Below are positions 1-11,475 of a stretch of 64,000 bases of DNA, piece after piece (within the stretch, counting starts at the first letter, position 1; the number at the start of each line of letters is the position of its first letter). Origin of the DNA: Hybos culiciformis (taxonomy: Eukaryota; Arthropoda; Insecta; Diptera; Hybotidae); the NCBI GenBank assembly GCA_964007475.1, contig OZ023275.1, positions 41,659,381 to 41,723,380 on the forward strand. The letters run 5' to 3'. The notes under the pieces are model-generated. The model saw only the letters and a program-made list of their open reading frames with translations. It was not told the DNA's origin and did not search any database. The position numbers and the translations under genes are program-made.

Positions 1-2810
1 ACCATATTTTGTTCCATGAAAATGTCCACAATTTGATTAATATCAGCTAAGGGCTCCTCGTCGGCCACTAACATAGATGCAAATCCTGCTCCCTGTTCTG
101 GATTAGTGCGCATAACCGAACGAAGTAAAAAAATGTAGTCAGGAGTGTAATTAACTTTTTTAGCGTAGAGTACGATTTTTTGAAATTGACCTGTTTCAGC
201 GAAACATTGTATTACTTTATTAGGGACATTTGCTCGTAAATAAATTGACAAAGCCAAAGTTAAATCAGATCCTTTAACAAGATCACCCAATTCTTCACTA
301 CACTCTAATTTTTCTTCTTTAAGCCATTTTTCACAAAGTTGTTTCTTTCCTTGTAACAATACTGGACGGCACAATTCAAGTGACTCGTACTTATTTAATT
401 TACCTTGATCAAGTAAAATGCCAAAGTACTGCAAAAGTGGTGGAGTTGCAGATCCAGCAGGAGTTTGCACTTGCTGAAAACGTTGAATTGTTTGTGGCGT
501 ACGCAAAATTCCTTTAGGAGCTAATGCCGCCACTTTAGCTGCTTCTGCATATTGACTTGCTTGGAATAGTTGATTAAATTTTCGGACAAATAAATCTTCA
601 GCACCAGATAAATTATTTCGAACTGCCATACGTAGTGCCAAGTCTGAATTCTGAAGAACTGTATTTATGTAAGGAATTATTTGTTCTTCTTCTACAGTAA
701 CAGATAGTACTTGTCCTTTACGATTAACCCCTATTATTCCTCCGCTTGACTCATGCTGTGCTGTCACGAAAATTGTATCCGCAGAAATTCTATTCATATA
801 AATACATGTTCCGCTTTCAATATCATACAAATGGATGTAACCATATTTTGTTATTAAATATATAACATCGTATTTGGACGAAACTTGCATTGCCACTGGA
901 AAATCTGATTGCGCTTCTGGTGGAAAGAATACATCAACCGCCTTTTTTGTAAAAGGCTGATTTCCTGCCGGTGGTGTTCCAACTTCAATTATATGTAATT
1001 TACCTCCTTGAGCGGTACGTACAGCAAAGCAAAATAAAGTTGATGTTTCTTTGTTTGCTTCCATTTTAAATGTTGCGAAAGAAGCAGCATGACCTAAAAA
1101 AAAAAAAAATGAGCGAGTCTTATCTTAAATTAATCTCGATAGAGAAAAATTGTTGTTAAAATATTAGGATCTGATATTGATTGGATTGTTTCACTTATTT
1201 ATTTCTAATTTTTTTAAGAGACTTTTATGGATCTGTGTTCATTTTTAGAGAAAACTTGTTATCCAGGAAAGTTACCAAATGTTCAGCTTCTGGATTTCTG
1301 AAGTTCGATATTAAAATCACCACTTGCAATCATGGAATGTAAACGGTTATCTTTTTTCAAAAGAGCTGAACCACCTTGGGTACGTATGTCGTTTACAAAA
1401 AAAAATTTATGTCGTTCAATAAGAAATAAAAATTGAATAGTGTATCGTCCTATTTCCCGTTACACAATTCTGTCCTATTTAATAAATTACTCCTACGAAA
1501 TCCAACATACCGAAAGTTAAAATGTTAACACATTATTAAAAATAATTAAAATCTTTTCTTAGTTTACCTTCAATAGCTTGAGAAACTTTACGCTCAACTG
1601 AATACAATTGCATTGCACCAGCAACACGATGTTGTAATGCAGTAATACCAACCAATAAAAGCCATTGCTGTTTATGATCGCAGCGATAGTTAATTATTTG
1701 ACATCCGTTTAACGATGAATGTCGATCAAACATTTTTACAGGAGTCGAATCACCTTCCATAGACCAATGAAAAACTGCTGTTTCTGTTACAAGTGCCAAT
1801 GTATTTAATGAAATCCATTTCCAGAAAACAACATCTTCGGTCATAGTATGTGCTTTCATTTTAGATTTCATTTCAATGTTGAAAATTTGAAGTGTTTTAG
1901 CAGCTAAAAATAATTTAAAATTATACAAATAGATAGGTAGATATAGGTAGGTTTTTTTTATTTAGTAATTTAAATTACCTTTTAATGCAATTACTTTACT
2001 CGCTGGATTCATTATAGCGGAATCAGCTGATATTGGTCGACGAATAGGATTAGCAGAATCATTCATGTCAATAATGACAACTTGAGCTGTTTCTCCAACT
2101 TTTTCACGGACACAAATAAATTTATCAGATTCCATTGTGAGAGTACTGAATGATATGGAACTTGCATTAATTCCGACATTTGTAAGCTACACAATAAAAT
2201 AGAAAAATTAATAGGTATAATTAAGGAAAGGTAAGTATAATTCAAATATAATAGGTGGATATTAGGCATTGAAATAACCTAAGTTCAATCAATATTCTAA
2301 AAATGGTTAATTACCGGTTTTTATTAAAAAAAAAGAAAAACCAAAATATTTTTTATTAAATCTTCAATAAAGGTGGCGCCAGCGAACATTGAACAACAAG
2401 TAGATATATCTGCCTACCCCCTCTAAGACTAAATCGGTTGGTATGACAAGAAAAAAGTTAAAATAAAAAAAATTTTTTTTAGGTATTACTTTTGTTACCG
2501 ATGACTCATTTTTTTTTCTTTCATCCGCTTAGCACAAGATAAATTTTTTTTTTATTTTTTTTTGTGACAGCAGAATGAAAAAAATTATCAAAAAAATAAA
2601 ATGTTTTTCATAAAAATAGGGGCGTTAAGATTTTATTTATTAATTTTTAACAATATGTAATTCTTTTTTTTTTTTTCTAAATGATAATATAATAAAAAAA
2701 AAAAAATTATATACCTATTTCTTCTAGAACTTCAAAAAAAAAAAAACAAATAATATAAATTTTACCTGCAAATGCTCTTGAAATCGAATTGGTAAAGCTG
2801 GCGACGTCAT
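1..2810 (-). CDS. Chc: Clathrin heavy chain, 5' (N-terminal) part, continues past left edge
   Basis: Coding exons on the minus strand are 2810-2766, 2186-1979, 1903-1568 and 1093-1 (open at the edge), about 560 of the usual ~1,675 residues. Every junction has GT/AG and the phases agree (0, 1, 1). The start ATG is 2810-2808; the protein begins [15 protein letters not shown], as clathrin heavy chains do. Visible family blocks include [43 protein letters not shown] and [12 protein letters not shown] from the seven-bladed N-terminal propeller, then [12 protein letters not shown], the linker and the first alpha-zigzag repeats ([25 protein letters not shown]). The product forms the triskelion leg of clathrin coats; the propeller binds clathrin-box peptides of adaptors. 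I see no frameshift or stop. The 5'UTR is not resolved; a donor-like CAG/GTATGT near 4482 could end a leader exon. It is transcribed leftward, away from the region upstream of RpLP2. Confidence 0.97.
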
Positions 2811-5800
2811 TTTTAATTCGGATTTCTTTTTTTAAGAATTATTTTTTTAAATTGCAATACCTATTATTATTAGGCAAAAAATGTATAAAGCTTTTTCTTC
2901 TAGTTTTAAAAAATATTTTAAACAAAAATAAAAATTACAATTTTTTTTTTAAATAACTTAGTAATTAAAAATAAACAAAAACCACAAATTTTTTTTTAAT
3001 TTTTTATTTTAAGGAAATTATGATTTAGCACTTTTTATTAAATTTTTATTTTTTATGTAATGAAAACTTTTTTTTTGTCTCGATATCGTTTTTTTTATGT
3101 TTTTTTTTTTATATTATTTTTTAAGTTTTTGATCAATCTGAAAAAATAAAAAAAATTTATTTGGAATTTTTTTTTCTATAACCAAATTTTAATTTTTTTT
3201 TTATCAAATAGGTATTTTTGAATGGAAACTTTTTTTTCTTTTATTTTCTAACAATGAATGAATAGAGTGGCACAAACTCATCCAAATAATACTTGATGAT
3301 CCCCAATATGGCCGATATTAAGTTCTTTTTTTTTTTTTTTAAATATTGGACCCTTATTTTTGATTTCAAATCGAATTAAAAAAAATGAATGTTAAAATAT
3401 TGAAATATAAATGAAGTTACTTGCTAGATACACTAATTGAAATTGAGCCTGAATAGGCTCTTTTTTGAATGTGCAGTTTAATGCAATTTTAGGTGCAGTG
3501 CAGCTTAATGCAATTTTAGGTTTCATACCACTTATGAGATATATGTAGGTAAAAAGATTTTATTTTGTTTCTTGTGCCGTGCCTACCAACCACCAACCTT
3601 TTCTTCAATGAGGTTAGGTAACCTTCGTAACAGATAGGTAAGTATAAGGTGACAACTTACGACTTAAAAAGTTTCGCAAAGTTAAGAATTTTAAAAACAT
3701 TTTCATGGGTAGGTACCTACCTATACTTACCCACCTACCTAGGTACCTAATCCATTCATGAATTAGGCAAAGACGATACGATCACTACAATTATCGGTCG
3801 TTCAAAAATGATATTTTAAATATATTCTTTCCTCACTTGAAATTGAAAAATAAATGGCTCAATATTAAATGGTAAATTTTATAAAAAAATATCACAATTT
3901 AAGAATTAAAAAAAAAATTCCCATCGTATAAATTCCAGAAATTGATGTTATTAATTTCAGCACTGTGATTTAATTCAATAATTTTCATTATTGTTTGATA
4001 ATGTGAGTGAATTAAAAAAAATACCGTTGCAATAAAAAAAAATGATAAAATAGAAAATTTAAATTTATTCATTCATTTTCTTCAATTAATTTTATTAATA
4101 AAAAAAAAAAATTTTTACTTTTTTTTAATAATTTATAAATCTTTGTTTCAAAATTACATTTTAATATTAAAAAAAAAAAACACAAAATAGTGCCACATAA
4201 ACAGGGTCAAATACATTCAAAAAAAAACTATTCTCAATTTAATCAAAATTTTTTTTTTTGTTAAATGGGGGGCGAAATTTTTTTTTTTTTTCAATTAATT
4301 TCGAAATCCATAAATTTCTGAACTTTAAATTTTTTTATTCTTTTATATATACCTTGAATAAATCAATTCACTTTTTATAATCTCAATAATTTTCAATTTT
4401 AAATTAATTTTTTTCAATGAAAATTTCTTAAAATTTTAATCTCACATTTTATTATTGATTTTCAAGAAAAAAAATGACATACCTGATTCATGGTTGACTA
4501 ATGAAAAGCTGAAATTTATATAAAAATGGAATGTGGAAAAATGTGGAATATGTAGAAATATTATATGGGTTAACTTTACAATGCTATTCGAGATTAGAAG
4601 AATAGGTTTTTTATGATCCTACCTTAAAATGATAAAGCTCTAAACATGATTGGTTGTAGTTTTCTTTTGCCGTAGAAAAAAAATTGAAAGAAGAACACGT
4701 TTGAAATATGTTTTGGAGAAAATATGTTCTTATTCGTAGATTCTTATTTGTAGTTATGTGTTGAGTTTATCACCTTTCATACACCGTATTCATATTTTAA
4801 ATTTTTTAACGTACATTGACTTTGAGCCCTTTTTACTTCCTCTATGACTTAAAAATGTACATTATTAAACATTACGATGCGGTTATTCTAATGTAAACAT
4901 TAGAATTAGAAAAACATGTTTTTATTAGTAGATACCCACTATATAATTGGTATAATACAATTAACAGATTCGTGCAAAAATAGTGCATCCTTCTAGTGAC
5001 TTAGTAGTCAAAAAAAATTTTTAGCTGTAAAATATCTAAAATCTAAAATCATCTATCTTGTATTTCTCACATCACAAGAAACCCTTAGTTTATTTTCAAA
5101 TGATGTTATTGACATTAGGTACATTCCACATTTCCAGATCCTTATGTATATTTCTGTTATCAAAGACTGAAAAGTTCATAATTTTATTCAAATGCTAGGC
5201 TCCTAGAGTCAGCATATTTCAACTCATGTGGTATCTAGATTGTGATATGAAAATAAACGCATAATTGGAGATAAAATGATTTCTTTCTAATATTTTTAAA
5301 TAGAAACACAAGCAGAAGATTACGCATTATTTGGTAATTTTCAATATCAGTCAGTCCACTCCACAAGAAGTCATGTGATACTTATTTTTTATCCCGATTT
5401 CTGCGTCGAGTCACTATGAAGGCCTAAATTAAGAAAATTCATGTTATTTGACCTCCTATCCTGATGGGTTGTTTTGCAGAAATGTGTCCATCTTAAAGAA
5501 TTTTTATTTTTCAATATAATCAAGTAAAATCAAGAATTGTACTTATTTCAATAATCGCGTAAGAAAAAGAACACAGTTTAGTTTTTCTTTTCATCTCATC
5601 CATCGTCGCAAGCTAATAAAAAAAATTTTCTAAATATCGTGTAAAACATTTTTATTTCACAGAAATAATATTTTTGTACAAGATTGATATTTTAATTTGC
5701 ACATTTGATGTTGCTTAACTGCTAACAACTGATGTTCTAAGTGGAGATAATAAACGCTGAAAAAAAAAAGAAATATATAGTGGTACTTGAAAAAAAAAAA

Positions 5801-6501
5801 ACAAATTTTAGTTAACATGAAATTTATGAATATTCAGAAATAATAAAATATCATCAAAGCATTTCAGCCGAAAGATGGTTAAATTGAAATCATCACAATT
5901 TTTTTTATTTTTACTTGCAAGTCTATTTTTAGAATTATAAATTTAAATAAAACTTTAAAAACCTAAATAAATCTTCATCGATATTTAACTGAAAATCTGT
6001 TTAAAAATATCTACTTAAAATTAATTAACAATATATGATTAATGAGACATCAAATAAAATAATTTTAATTACACTGTAAAAATTAATATTCTTAGGTACA
6101 ATAGAATTATAGATACAACTTAAGTTAAAATATAAATGAAGTCTTTCTAAATAAAACTTTGTCGAAAAATATTTAGTTTTTGTGTACCTATAATAAAGTA
6201 TCTATAAATTTTTAAGAGAATTTAAAACCAAATTAAAGAAACAAAAATTCAAACGAAGACAGATTAAAAATTTAATTAAATGTGATAGGTAAATCAAAAT
6301 ATTGGTAATCAAATACTCCGAATTATTATTAAAACATTAATATAATATCATATGTAATGCACGTTACTCTCATTAATCCTGTTACTAGGTACTTAAAAAT
6401 TGAGGTATAATTTGATGGAGTTTAAAAAACTTAGTTGTTAATTAATAACTCGCTGGATTTAAAAAAATTACCTTTTATCACGAAAACTTTGCTGATTTAT
6501 T
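2811..6501. other. AT-rich spacer between Chc start and RpLP2 stop
   Basis: There is no coding exon that I can support here. It must contain the Chc promoter and leader and the RpLP2 3'UTR. It is dominated by poly-T/poly-A tracts. At 3705-3753 there is a cluster of TAGG/CCTA steps that includes the palindrome TAGGTACCTA. A minus-strand sequence ATCAG/GTATGTC at about 4478-4490 would serve as a splice donor for a Chc 5'UTR exon, but nothing confirms it. Confidence 0.5.
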
Positions 6502-6926
6502 TTATTCAAAGAGACCGAAACCCATATCGTCATCTTCAGATTCCGATTCCTCTTTTTTCTCTTCTTTCTTTTCTTCTTTTTTGGCTTCAGCGGGTGCATC
6601 ACCTAAAAACAAAACATAAATATTAATTTAATAATGAGAATTGTTTTCTTCCATCCAATCAAAAATTTAAGAAAAATATGCTTACCTCCAGCAGTTGGTG
6701 CTGCGGCTCCAGCGGCAGCTCCACCAACTGGCATTGCCGATAGTTTTTCTCTGCCCTCTTTAATTAATTCTTCAACACTTTTGCCTTTCAATTCTTTAAC
6801 TACTTTTGTTAGACGTTCACTATCGACTTCAATACCAACTGAACTCAATATTTTTTCGATATCAGCATTGGCAGGATTGTCTTTACCTCCGAGAACAGCC
6901 AACATATAAGCAGCCACGTAACGCAT
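6502..6926 (-). CDS. RpLP2: 60S acidic ribosomal protein P2
   Basis: Two coding exons on the minus strand: 6926-6686 and 6602-6502, joined across an 83-nt intron (donor GGAG/GTAAG, acceptor TTTTAG). Together they give 113 residues, typical for eukaryotic P2. The start MRYVAAYMLAVLGGKDNPAN is the conserved P2 N-terminus. The dimerisation helices follow (IEKILSSVGIEVDSERL, VVKELKGKSVEELIKEG), then an Ala/Gly hinge, a Lys/Glu run and the conserved acidic tail ESEDDDMGFGLFE. That tail, shared by P0/P1/P2, recruits elongation factors to the ribosomal stalk. An acceptor TTTCAG/AATG lies one base before the ATG, so a 5'UTR exon must lie further right. An AATAAA overlaps the stop codon. Confidence 0.97.
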
Positions 6927-7473
6927 TCTGAAATTGACATATGTATATTTCTTTAAATTTTTACAACTTGTTTTTCATTGGAAATGAGAAGCTACTTCTG
7001 CTTGGCAAAACGATTTAATTTTTTTTAGGTTAGGTTAGATAGATATATACGATATTTTATGAATGTAAAATAATGTAGATTGTATATTATATTGTATATA
7101 CATTATGTTGAAATAATGAATACTTTTTTTGCATTAGTTTATTCGTAATTGGGCTATTTGTTTGTTTTGTCTTTTGACAATGTCGGAATGTGCTTGAAGG
7201 TCGAGTAGATATAGTTAAGCAAAAGAACTACGTTTATGTTATTTATTCACATTATTTTCAAGATATTGCTCCCATAATTGTGGATTTTTTTATTTTTGGT
7301 CTAAATTGTAATATATATTCCGCAATTATATTGATTTGGTTGTAGATTTAGATACAAAGAAATCGCACAACATCTCCCAAAAATCCACAAATGTAAATCG
7401 AATAATTTGCTTTTAATTATTGCCAATTAAATAAATTTTAATTTATTCATAATATTTTTTAAGAAAAACTCAC

Positions 7474-7592
7474 TTTAAGTCTTGTTTTATGACACGAAAC
7501 GTGTAAGAGCTGAATAAAAATAATTAATTTCCGATCGAAATTTAAAACGCGTGTAAACGCTTCAAGAAAATAATCGAAAAAGAATGAAAAGA
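7474..7592 (-). promoter_or_regulatory. RpLP2: Probable 5'UTR exon and TOP-type start of RpLP2
   Basis: The RpLP2 ATG directly follows a splice acceptor, so a non-coding first exon is required. A donor AAAG/GTGAGT-like site on the minus strand (last exon base 7474) is the best candidate. Above it, at about 7575-7595, the minus strand is pyrimidine-rich (CTCTTTTCATTCTTTTTCG), resembling the terminal oligopyrimidine start of ribosomal protein mRNAs. The implied intron is about 550 nt. No transcript evidence is available, so the boundaries are inferred. Confidence 0.4.
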
Positions 7593-7710
7593 GCAATGAA
7601 ATCTGACAAATGACAGTGACATTACATATGTTTTTGTTTTGACTACAAAATCAAAGCATACTTTATTTTATTCTCCAATTAAAAAATTAAACTAAACGCA
7701 CTCAAAGTAT

Positions 7711-7745
7711 GTTCGGTCGTGGGTTCGATTCCCACCTCGGACTGG
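7711..7745 (+). repeat. tRNA 3'-half-like fragment (B-box and T-arm)
   Basis: The sequence GTGGGTTCGATTCCCAC forms a perfect 5-bp T-stem with a TTCGATT loop and contains the pol III B-box GGTTCGATTCC. No matching D-arm, anticodon arm or A-box is visible upstream in the AT-rich flank, so it is not an intact tRNA gene. It is probably a tRNA pseudogene tail or the remnant of a tRNA-derived SINE. It lies about 120 bp beyond the inferred RpLP2 start. Confidence 0.45.
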
Positions 7746-7997
7746 AGTTTGTGTTAATTTTTCAATTTATCCACTTGAATTAAGTGTTTGGGTTGTTTTA
7801 TTTACTCTCAGATCCTTAGTGCCAAAATTACTCCTAATTCACTAAAAGAGAATCGATTTTTTGGCCTTATTTGGGACGAAATATTGCTTAGAAATAAAAA
7901 TTGTAGCTCCAACCTAAGAATACTTTTTTGTTTTTAAATCCTAATGAAATCCCACTGACAAACCGCCAGGATAAAAATATTTTGATGCTGTCAAAAA

Positions 7998-8815
7998 GGG
8001 GGGTTGGACATTTGTCCGCGGGACATTTGTCCGCAATTTGTTTTTGTGTCGCAGACATAAAAATGACATTTGTCCGCGATTCGAAATGTCTTTTGTCCGC
8101 CGCGGACAAATGACATTTCAAAAATGTCATTTGTCCGCGATTAAAATTAATCGCGGACAAATGACATTTTGCAAAATGACATTTGTCCGCTAAAAATTTA
8201 AAAAATCAATCGCGGACAAATGACATTTTGCAAAATGACATTTGTCCGCTAAAAATTTAAAAAATCAATCGCGGACAAATGACATTTTGCAAAATGACAT
8301 TTGTCCGCTAAAAATTCGAAATACCAATCGCGGACAAATGACATTTTGCAAAATGACATTTGTCCGCTAAAAATTTGAGGCTAAAGTGCAGATGACGTGA
8401 ACCAATCAGAATCGGTACAACGAGAGAGAGGTGGGGGCGGCGGGCGGGCGGGTGGACTGGTGGTTGGTCAGTGGGATTTGCACATACAAAATGTATGAAG
8501 AATTTGGGGGGCCTCTACCCCTCTACCCTTTTCCAACCTTCAGACGATTCTGAGTGGTTCACGTAATCTGCAGTATCTCCAAAATTGAAAAATCAATCGC
8601 GGACAAATGACATTTTGCAAAATGACATTTGTCCGCTAAAAAAACTGAAAAATCAATCGCGGACAAATGACATTTTTCAAAATGACATTTGTCCGCTAAA
8701 AATTAAAAATTTCAATCGCGGACAAATGACATTTTGCAAAATGACATTTGTCCGCGAAGTTTTCCATACAAATTTCATCGCGGACAAATGTCCCGCGGAC
8801 AAATGTCACGGCGCC
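7998..8815. mobile_element. Foldback-type element A, palindromic-unit arms, 8- or 9-bp target duplication
   Basis: The element is flanked by GTCAAAAA at 7990-7997 and 8816-8823 (GTCAAAAAG, 9 bp, if one G of the left G-run belongs to the duplication). Its ends read inward GG-(GGGTT)-GGACATTTGTCCGC and GG-(CGCCG)-TGACATTTGTCCGC. The arms are tandem arrays of a 38-bp palindrome bounded by GCGG and CCGC. On the left, units start at 8153, 8212, 8271 and 8330, an exact 59-bp period, plus a variant at 8101. On the right there are three units between 8599 and 8755. The centre has a further inverted pair (about 8388-8416 and 8539-8571, GTGAACCA...CAGAATCG). It also holds a half copy of the GC-rich cassette, with ggttggtcagtgggatttgc at 8462-8481. 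I see no transposase, so it is non-autonomous. It sits between RpLP2 and dynamin, ending 330 bp before the dynamin ATG. Confidence 0.85.
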
Positions 8816-9145
8816 GTCAAAAAGATACAAATTTTCAGAAAATTTACTATTTAAAATCGCTACACTTAAATCAAGTGTAGTGATTTTTGATTGTAAAATA
8901 CTGTGGGCAATAATGAACTAATTCCCTTAATTTTGCTTAACAAACTTTAGGGATTTTTTTGGTATATTTTAAGAATTTATTAAAAAAAATAAAATTTGGC
9001 AAAGTTCTCTTCAGTAGAATTTTATTTCATTAGAAAAAGGTAGTGAAAAAATTGGTGGATAAAAAAAATTCGCAAAAAAATAAAAAATAAATATATATAT
9101 AATTAAAATAATTATTTCTTTAATTTGGTGCAAATTATTTACAAT

Positions 9146-11443
9146 ATGGATACATTAATTCCAATTGTTAATAAATTGCAAGATGCATTCACGCAGTTGG
9201 GCGTTCATATGCAAATCGATTTACCACAAATTGCCGTAGTGGGCGGACAATCTGCTGGCAAATCATCAGTATTAGAAAATTTTGTGGGAAAGTAAGTTAA
9301 ATATTAAGGAATAAAACCAATTTTATTAAAAAAATGAATAAAGAAAATTAATTGGAAAAAAAAAATTGAAAAAATCGAAACCTGAAAAATCAATTGAAAA
9401 AATGGATTCTTTTTCCTGTCAAATAGAAAAAAAATTAACTAAGAGAAAAATGAGAGAACCAAGAAAGAGAATTTTTTTTACAAACATTTGTTGACTTTTT
9501 TATTTTTTTTTATTAATCCAGCCATCCGTCGTCATGTCATAATAATATCTAAAAAAAAAAAAGTTGTTTTATTTATTTTTTTTAGAATTAGATTCTTTTT
9601 TCTTTTAATCTTATCAATAGTAATAATTCTTTAAATTTGATAAAAAAAAATTAAAAATATTTTCTTTATAGTAAATAAAAACAAAAGATAAATTAATATT
9701 TATGAAATTTTAAAATTATTAATAAATTTTATTTTCGACTTGACATGACATTCTTGTTATTATGTTAGGTATATATTTGGGTATATTTAATTTTTCATGT
9801 TAAAATAATTATATACTTATTTTAACTATTTTTATGTTTTAAACGCCATTAAGATGAAATTAGAAATTATTTTTTTTCTTTAAAATTCAGTAGGTAGGTA
9901 GTAGGTGTTCCTCCTTAGTTACCTCGTAAAATTTTTTCCATCCTCTTGGCGTATTGACTTTGTCAGTTTTTGGGCAGAATGAAAAAAAAATGCCTATCAA
10001 TTAAGAATTATGAATATGATATAGGTAGGTAGGTACCTAAATGTTATCTTCAGCCTTATTTTTCGTTTTAAGTAGATATTTTAAAATTTAGTTTAAAATT
10101 TAACTGATTCCGAAATAACAAGGGCTTCGATTTAATTACCAATTCTATAAAGTTGGTTCCAGTACCTGGACTAACCAGCCGTAGCTCATCACTGTGGCTA
10201 GGTACCTAGTAATAAATACATTATGTAATTACCTAGGTATACCTACCTACATTACATAATTAAAAGAATTTTCCTTAATGAATAATGTGTTAATATGGAT
10301 ATAAGTATAAAAAAGTTAAGATTTTCACTTAGAGCCAATAAGAATTATAATAATCAGAGATAGAAAAGAAAAGAAATATAATTTCAATGAGAGGGTAAAG
10401 AATTTTTTTTATTTTTTTTTTATTTTTCAATGTTGAGAGCTTCTCAATCGATTTTTATTCTTGTTATGATATTTTCTTTCTTTCAATTTTTTAATATTAA
10501 AAATTCAAGTGTTGTATTTTAGTGATTTAATGTTTTGGTATATTTTAAGATAGCAAAGAAAATAATGTTTTTTTTTGTATGTAAAATTTTAAAATTTAAT
10601 GTTTTTTCTTTTCTTTTTTTTTTTTGTTCTGCGAATAGAGCTAATTTAGATAAAAATTTTTAGAAATTTTAAAAATTTTAATTTATTGTTCTTTTTCCTT
10701 GTATTTTTTTAAATAAAAAAAGATAAAATAATTTCCCTCATAATTTATTTTCATTCAATTATTATAGTAAAATGTGGGTGTTTTTAAAACTTTTTTTTTT
10801 CTGTTAACAAAAAAAAAAAAAAAAAACCGAAAAAAAATATACGAAAATCAATTTTTCTGATTAGTGTACCTACAAGAGTTTTTCGAGTTTTTCGAGTTTT
10901 TTTTTTAAGGGGAAAAAAATCCTTTTTGAATGTTTTTTTTTTTTTTTCATTTTATATGTCAAAAATTACAACATTGTCCTAATTTTGATAATATTATGAA
11001 AGAAATATGTTTTTTTTTTTTTTTTGTTTTTGAAACGTAAATTAATATTTTAAGAGACTAATGAAATTTTACCGTCACTTACTATATAATAATTTTAGAT
11101 AAGAAAATAATTTTTTTTTTCTAGGTGTATGTAATTAAATCTTTATATATAATTAAAACAATTTTTTTTTTTCAAGAAATTTAATTTTTTTTTTAAATAT
11201 AATGTAAGCAATTCCATAACGATTTTTTTTTTTGCTAAAATATTTCACTTATGAAAAATTTCTATTTTGATTGTTTTTTTTTGTTAGCACAATAGACTTA
11301 AAAAAAAAAAACAAAAAAAAAAAAAAAAAAAAACTCGCGACCTTGAAAAACACTATTAGCTATCAGAAAAAATTGTATACCTACTATTTACTACTGTACT
11401 CAAAAAGAATGTAGATACATTTCTTTTGACATATGAAACTCTG

Positions 11444-11475
<32 letters not shown>

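Noticed and set aside
6634..6909. 91-codon plus-strand open frame over RpLP2
   Set aside because: It is the antisense shadow of RpLP2 exon 1; the minus strand encodes an unmistakable P2 protein with matching splice sites.
7021..7040. TTAGG-like telomeric repeats (ttaggttaggtta)
   Set aside because: Only two or three imperfect units, in an interior gene-rich region; the TAGG/CCTA clusters near 3.7, 9.9 and 10.2 kb have a different unit.
7705..7750. Intact tRNA gene
   Set aside because: Only the T-arm and B-box are present; no acceptor-stem partner, D-arm or anticodon arm can be folded upstream.
8101..8367. CRISPR-like regular repeats
   Set aside because: The repeats are palindromes with near-identical spacers, occur as mirrored arms inside a transposon-like unit, and the genome is eukaryotic.
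8585..8854. 89-codon open frame with repeated NQSRTNDI and GQMTF motifs
   Set aside because: It is a by-product of the palindromic 59-bp repeats of element A and the same pattern reads on both strands.
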